The notes beneath the pieces are model-generated. The model saw nothing but the letters and a program-made list of their open reading frames with translations, searched no databases and was not told the DNA's origin. A stretch of DNA of 11,284 nucleotides, taken from JBNKFQ01 sp050289385 (GTDB lineage Bacteria > Pseudomonadota > Gammaproteobacteria > Pseudomonadales > Porticoccaceae). The stretch is taken from NCBI GenBank assembly GCA_050289385.1, contig JBNKFQ010000216.1, positions 1-11,284 of the forward strand, given 5' to 3'. Shown one piece after another: positions 1-4,537 of this stretch (its first letter is position 1; the number at the start of each line of letters is the position of its first letter). The position numbers and the translations under genes are program-made.

Positions 1-495
1 AAGAGAAATTTCGTTGATTTTCTGTATAGGGAAAATCAGGTAAGGCTGTCGAGAAGTTTGCGGGCGATGATTTCTGATCCGAGTGCCGTCGAGGACATCG
101 TCCACGACGTATTTTTAAAATTCGCCCAGCTTGATGAACCCGATACATTGGAATATCCATATTCCTATTTGTATCGCATGGCCATCAATCTGATCAAGGA
201 TCGCGCCAAGGCGCAGCGAATCCGCGATAATTATCGGCAGCAAGTATTAATCAATGATGCGTCCCATGAGGACTGCATTTCACCGGAACGCCATCTGATT
301 GCGCAGGAAAACCTGAGCGCTGCCAATCGGGCCATCAACGCGTTGCCCGCCAAGTGTCGCCGGGTCTTTTTACTGTGCAGGCTCGAGGGTTACAGCCACC
401 AGGAGATTGCCAATCAAATTGGCATTTCTAAGTTCGGTGTTGAAAAACACATCACGCGGGCCAATGACCGGCTAAGGGGCAATCTGCCGGAGTAG
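1..495 (+). CDS. FecI-type ECF sigma factor, 5' end cut by the window
   Basis: This is an RNA polymerase sigma factor of the extracytoplasmic function group, which directs core polymerase to a small regulon, usually in response to an envelope signal. The frame is open from base 1 and gives 164 residues, so only a short N-terminal piece is missing. TTG at 58 and ATG at 67 are unlikely starts because they fall inside sigma region 2 and have no good ribosome binding site. Region 2 covers about residues 5-80, with an AVEDIVHDVFLKF segment matching the core-binding and -10 helices. Region 4 covers about 115-160, with LPAKCRRVFLLCRLEGYSHQ followed by the helix-turn-helix EIANQIGISKFGVEKHI. The LPxxxRxVFLLxRxEG and VEKH signatures are typical of FecI relatives. 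FecI genes normally sit next to fecR and a TonB receptor gene. Neither is here, although an STN-domain protein lies 1.7 kb downstream. The next gene is convergent. Confidence 0.9.
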   Translation, partial: KRNFVDFLYRENQVRLSRSLRAMISDPSAVEDIVHDVFLKFAQLDEPDTLEYPYSYLYRMAINLIKDRAKAQRIRDNYRQQVLINDASHEDCISPERHLIAQENLSAANRAINALPAKCRRVFLLCRLEGYSHQEIANQIGISKFGVEKHITRANDRLRGNLPE

Positions 496-624
496 ATAGA
501 GGATGTTGGCCATGCTTGAGTGATTGCGTGTGACATGGTGGGAGGGGGCGGTGAGGCTGGAAAGTCTTATTCGCGGTGCTCCGACCCCCTGAACACCACG
601 AGGGCTGGCCGGCGCCGGTGAGTG

Positions 625-1497
625 TCAGTGGAAAACGAACCCTTTATCGAACCACCCTTTTTGGATCGCCAGATAAGTGGCGTTGGCCAGGGTGCCGGTG
701 CCGAGTTCGCGTTTGATTGCCGCCAGGTGGTGAACGACGCTGCGCGGATGCACGCCAAGATGGATGGCGGTCTGACGAATCGTCCAGTCGTTGTTCACCA
801 TTTCGCAAAATACCTGGACCGAGGCAGGCGTCATCGGTACCCGGCGAGTCGATTTAGACCCGAGATAGAACTCCGCGAAGTGATGGCTGCTGACGTGATC
901 GATGGCCTGGCCCAATAGTGCCAATGTTTTCTCGTGGCCGGTTACCCGCACCCTGAACTTGGCCGCCGACAGATTTTTTGAGAACACAAAAAATACTGCC
1001 GGGTATCCCTTCCCTATGGCCGACTCCAGGGGAATGCAATAGGCATCGTGGTACCCGTGCGCTGTCATCAGTCTTTCCGTCGCTTGACTGCATTTGACTT
1101 GGTGATCCGTGTAACCCGATGTATCGCTTCGGTGGTAAAGAGACGAGCAAAACACAGGGCTATTTTTGTTGAGCAAGTGTTGCCACACATGCTCGTGGTC
1201 GTGATACATGTTGTGGTGATAGTGTTCCAGAATGTCTTGCGGGAGGGTAAATATCCACCCAGCCAGGTCGTGCACGTCCCGCATGCGCAGAAGCCCGAAA
1301 TCGCTAAATCCAAGGCGTCGAATAGTTTCCCGCACGCGCTGCTTGAAGTCTCCGCGACCCTGCGCGGCAGCCAATCGACCGCAAAAGTCCGATTCGGAAA
1401 TCTCTCGGTTAAGTTGTTCCACCTGTTCTTCTGTCAATAACGTCCGCAGGCTGGGGGAATGTCTGTTGCGGCTGTGTTTGTGAGACCCGTCTGCCAT
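625..1497 (-). CDS. LuxR-type regulator with divergent autoinducer-binding domain
   Basis: This 290-residue protein is a probable transcription factor of the LuxR type. Residues 20-215 resemble the autoinducer-binding fold: LGFSDF at 62-67, a YHDAYCIP segment at 149-156 where quorum-sensing LuxR proteins have their G-x-x-VP strand, and a helix AIDHVSSHHF. Residues 222-282 form a LuxR/GerE helix-turn-helix (MTPASVQVF, then LGVHPRSVVHHLAAIKREL, then ANATYLAIQKGW). The usual acidic E-x-E of the first helix is missing. The Asp-Pro pair that contacts the acyl-homoserine lactone appears to be Glu-His (102-103), so the ligand may not be a normal AHL. I chose ATG at 1497 because AAAGGTGA at 1503-1510 is a good ribosome binding site five bases upstream. 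A GTG at 1506 lies inside that site. No luxI is present, so this is a LuxR solo within the window. It is divergent from the STN gene and homologous to the protein at 2760-3590. Confidence 0.8.
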   Translation of the reverse strand: MADGSHKHSRNRHSPSLRTLLTEEQVEQLNREISESDFCGRLAAAQGRGDFKQRVRETIRRLGFSDFGLLRMRDVHDLAGWIFTLPQDILEHYHHNMYHDHEHVWQHLLNKNSPVFCSSLYHRSDTSGYTDHQVKCSQATERLMTAHGYHDAYCIPLESAIGKGYPAVFFVFSKNLSAAKFRVRVTGHEKTLALLGQAIDHVSSHHFAEFYLGSKSTRRVPMTPASVQVFCEMVNNDWTIRQTAIHLGVHPRSVVHHLAAIKRELGTGTLANATYLAIQKGWFDKGFVFH

Positions 1498-1603
1498 TGT
1501 CTTCACCTTTGTTGACTGTGGTCATGCCATTTTCAAACCGCGCCAGGGCGCCGCACCCTGCCTTGGTGCGCGGTTCCGTCAGTCGTTTGCCAACTCCCGA
1601 TGA

Positions 1604-1613
1604 CAATCGATTG
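1604..1613. repeat. Perfect palindrome CAATCGATTG
   Basis: This is a perfect 10-bp palindrome about 107 bases upstream of the ATG of the minus-strand luxR-like gene. It is short enough to occur by chance, but its place in the 5' region of a regulator makes it a possible operator half. Confidence 0.3.
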
Positions 1614-1772
1614 CAAAAGTGTGAACCATACTGGATTTTAATCCTGACTGCTACTTTAATTACGGTCATTTTTATGGTAAAGGAGTTAGTGGGGTGGTCC
1701 GGGCCTGGGGTGGCTGGCACCGGTGGCAGGCCAATGAGGCCAACTCGACGCCACCGTCCGGTGGGGTGGCTT

Positions 1773-1811
1773 GTCATCGCCCTGGATTTCGGAGTGTCTC
1801 TTGGCGATGAC
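1773..1811. repeat. 9-bp perfect inverted repeat
   Basis: GTCATCGCC (1773-1781) is repeated in inverse orientation as GGCGATGAC (1803-1811), with 21 bases between. No T-run follows on either strand, so it is not an obvious terminator. It lies 47 bases before the stronger dyad at 1858-1885. Confidence 0.45.
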
Positions 1812-1857
1812 TACAACCAACCCCGCTGAGGCGAACTTTGGCAGGAACGTTGAAAGG

Positions 1858-1885
1858 TCAACTGAATCCGTAATTATTCAGTTGA
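1858..1885. promoter_or_regulatory. 10-bp perfect inverted repeat, candidate operator
   Basis: TCAACTGAAT (1858-1867) and ATTCAGTTGA (1876-1885) are perfect inverted copies with 8 bases between them. The flanks add a direct repeat GTTGAAAG at 1849-1856 and 1881-1888, so GTTGA or its complement occurs three times in 40 bases. There is no T-run on either side, which argues for a protein-binding site over a terminator. It does not match the usual 20-bp lux box. Its target gene could be either divergent neighbour. Confidence 0.5.
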
Positions 1886-2014
1886 AAGAGCACTAGTTAT
1901 TTCGTATGAGAAATTTCATTTGGGCAGTGACATTAAGTGGAAATTGAAATTATTTGTTTGGTGATAAGAACCGGGAAACCTTCAAATTATGCCCGTAATT
2001 TAGGATGTTACTCC

Positions 2015-2045
2015 TATATATGTGATTAAGCACTTACCATATATA
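2015..2045. promoter_or_regulatory. Nested AT-rich dyad upstream of the STN gene
   Basis: The outer arms TATATATG (2015-2022) and CATATATA (2038-2045) are perfect inverted copies. Inside them lies a second dyad, TAAG (2027-2030) and CTTA (2033-2036). The centres differ slightly: about 2030 for the outer pair and about 2031.5 for the inner pair. The element sits about 180 bases upstream of the STN start codon. AT-rich arms like these can arise by chance or serve as promoter or operator DNA. Confidence 0.35.
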
Positions 2046-2081
2046 AGCCACATTAAACAATAAATATTTTATGTTGATTCA

Positions 2082-2099
2082 TTGAAAATGTAATTTCAA
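2082..2099. repeat. TTGAAA-N6-TTTCAA dyad
   Basis: TTGAAA (2082-2087) and TTTCAA (2094-2099) form a 6-6-6 inverted repeat about 130 bases before the STN start codon. Related TGAAAT and AATTTCA words occur at 1912-1918 and 1945-1951. In AT-rich DNA this is weak evidence for an operator. Confidence 0.25.
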
Positions 2100-2226
2100 G
2101 GCACATAACTTCCAAATTGAGGACTTTTGTCTCGCTTCCGTATTAAGACCAATGGGAGGCGGAGCCATCGCATAATTGGAGTGGCTTCGACGAAGGCAGT
2201 TTGATCGAGGCAGCGAGGACGTCGTG

Positions 2227-2664
2227 ATGAGCAAGGAAAGGGATAGGGACGATAACACGTCTATGGATGATGGTAGGTTGGCCGGCGATGGCAGTGGCTG
2301 GCGGCAGTTTTGGCTGGATATACTCCTTCTCGTATGCGCAGTGGTAGCTGGCATCCTACTGGCAGCCGCTGCGCTACAGCTATCGCATACCGATGACGAT
2401 AATGATGATGGCCGGCAAATGTTCCGCATTCAACCTCAGCAGCTTGACTCTGCGTTGACTCAGGTAGCGGTGCAGACTGACTGTGAACTGTTGATGGCGG
2501 CGGACATCGTCAAGGGCATGGAGCACAAGGGTCTTTTCGGGTCGTACACGGTTGATGAAGCGATGGCGACGTTGTTGGCGGGTACGGGACTGGTGCATAA
2601 ACGGATCGCGGGCAGCGTGTTATTGGTGATCGATCCCAAGCGGCCTTCGAATGCGTGGAAGTAG
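2227..2664 (+). CDS. Single-pass membrane protein with a lone STN domain
   Basis: This 145-residue protein has a charged N-terminus (1-29), one hydrophobic segment (about 30-52, LDILLLVCAVVAGILLAAAA), a short acidic linker (DDDNDD) and an STN domain (about 65-133). STN is the short domain at the N-terminus of secretins and of signalling TonB receptors such as FecA and FpvA. The match rests on FRIQPQQLDSALTQVAVQT, then a GSYTVDEAMATLLAGTGL stretch and the final VLLVID strand. The charge pattern predicts the STN domain in the periplasm. Some FecR proteins end in an STN domain, but here the cytoplasmic anti-sigma domain and the FecR domain are both absent. I chose ATG at 2227 because GAGGA (2215-2219) lies seven bases upstream. 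A longer frame starting with TTG at 2176 has no such site. The hydrophobic segment could instead be a signal peptide. The second luxR-like gene follows after 95 bases and may be co-transcribed. Function is unknown; a role as signal transducer is inferred. Confidence 0.75.
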   Translation: MSKERDRDDNTSMDDGRLAGDGSGWRQFWLDILLLVCAVVAGILLAAAALQLSHTDDDNDDGRQMFRIQPQQLDSALTQVAVQTDCELLMAADIVKGMEHKGLFGSYTVDEAMATLLAGTGLVHKRIAGSVLLVIDPKRPSNAWK

Positions 2665-2722
2665 TAAGCATAGGCGGGTGCAAATGTTGTAAAATGCCCA
2701 TCCCTCGGTAGTTGATGAGTCA

Positions 2723-2744
2723 ATGTGGCAGGTAAACACCACAT
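2723..2744 (+). repeat. 6-bp inverted repeat just before a ribosome binding site
   Basis: ATGTGG (2723-2728) and CCACAT (2739-2744) can form a small hairpin that ends two bases before the GGAAGGAG ribosome binding site (2746-2753) of the downstream gene. It might affect translation or be chance. Confidence 0.25.
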
Positions 2745-2759
2745 AGGAAGGAGTGTGGA

Positions 2760-3590
2760 GTGAATAGGGAGGATGATTCTTCGGTGGGAAAACCCACCGA
2801 CGAAACGCAAGAGCCCGAAGTCGTGACGTGGACGGAGAAGCAGGCCAAGATGCTTAACGAGGCCCTATCGGACAGTAACTTTTGCGAGAAATTTACGAGG
2901 TCACCGGACCGGCTAACGTGCCACGCGCTGTTGTATTCAGCGGTCAGGCGTTTGGGGTTTACGGATTTTGCTTTTTTGCGCTCAAATGTAAATGGCGTCT
3001 TCAGTGGGCTATCGACATTACCGCCCGGCCTCTTGCGGCGTCATAACCGAACCACAGTCGCCGATGAGTTGGGTTTTTGGCCACAACTCGCGTCGGGGAA
3101 GTACCCTGAGTTTGCGTCGAATCTGTACACATGGGCGAAAAACACCGACATCCCGGCCCGGGTACCGGTTTTGGACGACAGTTTGGTGTTTTTCAGCATG
3201 TTGCAGAAATACAGCTACAACGACGCTTACTGCATCCCGGTGGCGTCGATCATGTATCCGGGCTGTCATGCACTGTTTCTGGTTCTGTCCACCGACGATT
3301 CGGTGTACAGGTTTTCGGAGCGTATCGCCGAGTGTAAACAAGCCCTGGAGCTGCTGAGCACGGCAATTGACTACATCAGTGCACACTATTTTCCGGATTT
3401 TTATAATGACTTGCGGATGATCTGTGAAGTGCCGACGACATCTTCGGATGAGGTGGTGCAAGCGATGGTGGCCAATGGTTGGACCCTTCACGATGTTGCC
3501 GACGCCTGTGATGCCAGCGTCGAAGACGTGGTCGAGCACATGACCGAGGTCGCGCGGGGAGGCCGGGCCATATTGGGCGATTCCGGCTAA
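2760..3590 (+). CDS. LuxR-like sensor protein with a truncated DNA-binding domain
   Basis: This 276-residue protein is collinear with the minus-strand LuxR-like protein at 625-1497. Shared blocks include LGFTDF (65-70), NDAYCIP (154-160) and AIDYISAHYFPDFY (202-215), so the two are paralogues with an autoinducer-binding-like fold. The C-terminus (225-265) still resembles the first helices of a LuxR helix-turn-helix (EVVQAMVANGWTLHDVAD, then DASVEDVVEHM). It is acidic where DNA-binding relatives are basic, and the protein ends right after the recognition helix, without the closing Leu-Gly and last helix. The start is GTG at 2760, supported by GGAAGGAG (2746-2753) six bases upstream. It probably dimerises through its N-terminal domain but may bind DNA poorly. 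A role as heterodimer partner or antagonist of the other LuxR-like protein is inferred by analogy with TrlR and TraR. It lies downstream of the STN gene, probably in the same operon. Confidence 0.7.
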   Translation: MNREDDSSVGKPTDETQEPEVVTWTEKQAKMLNEALSDSNFCEKFTRSPDRLTCHALLYSAVRRLGFTDFAFLRSNVNGVFSGLSTLPPGLLRRHNRTTVADELGFWPQLASGKYPEFASNLYTWAKNTDIPARVPVLDDSLVFFSMLQKYSYNDAYCIPVASIMYPGCHALFLVLSTDDSVYRFSERIAECKQALELLSTAIDYISAHYFPDFYNDLRMICEVPTTSSDEVVQAMVANGWTLHDVADACDASVEDVVEHMTEVARGGRAILGDSG

Positions 3591-3687
3591 AATATTATCT
3601 GATCGGGATGGTGACTATTTGGGTGGAGTGCTGCCAATTGGAGAGACTCTCGCCAATAACTCCAAGAAAGTTCAAAAAAAAGTCGAA

Positions 3688-3765
3688 CAAGAAAAAATTA
3701 CAGGCTCAAATGTATTTTTAGAAAATTGTAGGCGTTTATTATTTTTTACTTGCCCTTTTTTCTTG
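3688..3765 (+). repeat. 10-bp inverted repeat, possible weak terminator
   Basis: CAAGAAAAAA (3688-3697) and TTTTTTCTTG (3756-3765) are perfect inverted copies separated by 58 bases, about 100 bases beyond the stop of the second luxR-like gene. The arms are AT-rich and the spacing is long, so a working terminator is only possible, not shown. Confidence 0.2.
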
Positions 3766-4078
3766 GCTCTCTTTGTAAAATTCTTTGATGCATCATTTCA
3801 ATTTACTACATAACATTAGGGGCAACGAATACGTGCCGGTGTGTTCAAAGTGTTTCTTTAGCCGATTGACCGTTAAAACACATTTGTTGTTGGAGTGTGA
3901 GTTTTCATCGCTTTGCCCTATATCCGTGATCAGTTCTTGGATCTCTATTTTTTTGGGATTGTCGGCGCCCATATACCTACTATTTCATTAAGATCCTATT
4001 GTGGAAAAATAGTCAAAACGCAGGGAAAAACTCGCCACGCAGCGAATTTTCAGCGATTCAATATTGACAATATATCCA

Positions 4079-4107
4079 CTTACAGCGATCCGTTTTTTCT
4101 GTAAAGT
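4079..4107 (+). promoter_or_regulatory. Weak sigma-70-like promoter candidate for the NRPS leader
   Basis: CTTACA (4079-4084) and TAAAGT (4102-4107) are 17 bases apart. Each matches four of six consensus positions of the -35 and -10 boxes. A start near 4114 would place the two dyads, the 36-codon leader ORF and the hairpin set in the transcript ahead of the NRPS. The match is modest, and an ECF-dependent promoter elsewhere is equally possible. Confidence 0.25.
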
Positions 4108-4133
4108 ATTCGCAAATCTTTTTTATGTACCGC

Positions 4134-4167
4134 GCAAATTTCCGGGCAGATTCCGCTAGAAATTTGC
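4134..4167 (+). repeat. Large dyad: 9-bp outer and 3-bp inner stem
   Basis: GCAAATTTC (4134-4142) and GAAATTTGC (4159-4167) are perfect inverted copies. Directly inside, CGG (4143-4145) can pair with CCG (4153-4155), leaving a three-base bulge. No T-run follows, so it is more likely an operator or a leader RNA hairpin than a terminator. Confidence 0.45.
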
Positions 4168-4176
4168 CGGCGTTCG

Positions 4177-4211
4177 CTATCAGAAAAATATTGTCGGTGA
4201 CCGATTGATAG
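4177..4211 (+). repeat. Nested dyad next to the 4134 dyad
   Basis: CTATCA (4177-4182) pairs with TGATAG (4206-4211). Inside lies the hyphenated palindrome TCGGT-G-ACCGA (4194-4204). The outer and inner symmetries are offset, with 11 bases on the left and one on the right between the stems. It starts only ten bases after the 4134-4167 dyad. Confidence 0.35.
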
Positions 4212-4254
4212 ATAGCAATCGTCAAAAATCAAAAAATACTTTCAAGGACGCGCG

Positions 4255-4365
4255 ATGAGTCGAATTGTCACACGGCACTCCTCCTGTTGCAGGGGTCGAT
4301 ATGCAAAATTAATTGTTTCCCCTTGTGATGGCAAACGACCACCCACGGTGTTCTCAAGCGCGTAG
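4255..4365 (+). CDS. Putative 36-residue leader peptide upstream of the NRPS
   Basis: This short ORF starts with ATG at 4255, six bases after AAGGA (4244-4248), which is the best-placed ribosome binding site between 3590 and the NRPS. It ends with TAG at 4363-4365, 172 bases before the NRPS start. The product starts MSRIVTRHSSCCRGR and is basic, with a tandem Ser9-Ser10-Cys11-Cys12 run. It resembles no family I know. The ORF runs through the 5' arm of the 4331-4382 hairpin and stops in its loop, the kind of overlap seen in attenuation leaders. The first NRPS module is predicted to use serine, so stalling at the serine or cysteine codons is an attractive but unproven idea. It could also be a chance ORF. 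Confidence 0.35.
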   Translation: MSRIVTRHSSCCRGRYAKLIVSPCDGKRPPTVFSSA

Positions 4366-4408
4366 ACGCCGCGGTCGTTTGCATCTTATTTTAGTTGTGC
4401 ATCGACCG
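4281..4408 (+). promoter_or_regulatory. Candidate attenuator with mutually exclusive hairpins
   Basis: The central hairpin pairs GCAAACGACC (4331-4340) with GGTCGTTTGC (4373-4382), ten perfect base pairs. An inner stem pairs CGGTGT (4346-4351) with ACGCCG (4366-4371). A T-rich stretch follows (4384-4392, seven T in nine), so it looks like a terminator with a long loop. Two other stems would exclude it. In the first, GGTCG (4294-4298) plus TGC (4302-4304) pairs with GCA (4331-4333) plus CGACC (4336-4340). In the second, CGGTCG (4372-4377) plus TGCA (4380-4383) pairs with TGCA (4398-4401) plus CGACCG (4403-4408). A small hairpin, CTCCTG-TTG-CAGGGG (4281-4295), overlaps the first alternative arm and covers the Ser-Cys codons of the leader ORF. 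Four segments alternating between 1:2 with 3:4 and 2:3 are the layout of an attenuator. Pairing was judged by eye, without energies. Confidence 0.45.
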
Positions 4409-4537
4409 AAGCCATTTCAAAAAAACCGATGTGGTAACCGCATTGGTAAACCCAGTCACTCCCTCTGATGTCAACCCGGTGGCAAATGTAATCACGGGGA
4501 ACCAACAGGCACCCCCAAAGCTAGAGGAACTCGAACG

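Larger units (their letters stand above)
1498..2226. promoter_or_regulatory. Divergent control region between the luxR-like and STN genes
   Basis: These 729 bases separate two divergent genes. The half next to the luxR-like gene (to about 1830) is GC-rich. The half next to the STN gene is strongly AT-rich. I see no convincing protein-coding gene. The region holds several dyads, listed separately: 1604-1613, 1773-1811, 1858-1885, 2015-2045 and 2082-2099. A GTTGAAAG direct repeat occurs at 1849-1856 and 1881-1888 around the 1858 dyad. Its length and density of symmetry suggest binding sites for one or both LuxR-like proteins or another regulator. I could not fix a -35/-10 pair with confidence. 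Confidence 0.5.
3591..4254. other. Long AT-rich spacer without a convincing gene
   Basis: Apart from the elements listed separately, I see no supported gene here. Short open frames exist but have poor starts and no recognisable family. The first 180 bases contain A- and T-rich runs and inverted repeats that could end transcription from 3590. The last 180 bases contain a weak promoter candidate and two large dyads that belong to the NRPS leader. Confidence 0.5.

Noticed and set aside
544..589. GGGGG and CCCCC arms between the convergent sigma and luxR-like genes, possible bidirectional terminator
   Set aside because: The stem is interrupted, the loop is about 23 bases and no T-run follows on either strand.
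609..618. CCGGCGCCGG palindrome just past the luxR-like stop codon
   Set aside because: It is a palindrome with no loop, in GC-rich DNA and without a T-run, so it is not a good terminator and is plausible by chance.
1409..1777. 122-codon minus-strand open frame overlapping the luxR-like gene start
   Set aside because: It overlaps the well-supported luxR-like gene in another frame and has low-complexity content with no recognisable domain.
1497..1829. 110-codon plus-strand open frame in the divergent spacer
   Set aside because: It starts opposite the luxR-like ribosome binding site, has no ribosome binding site of its own and resembles no family. It overlaps the GC-rich promoter region, where open frames are common by chance.
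3833..3991. 52-residue frame from GTG at 3833 with a CxxC pair and a hydrophobic tail
   Set aside because: AGGGG lies ten bases upstream, but the frame is AT-rich, contains no known zinc-binding pattern beyond one CxxC, and has no supporting context.
4064..4069. Perfect TTGACA -35 hexamer within ATATTG-A-CAATAT
   Set aside because: No reasonable -10 box lies 16-18 bases downstream (the sequence there is near GATCCG), so it does not make a sigma-70 promoter.
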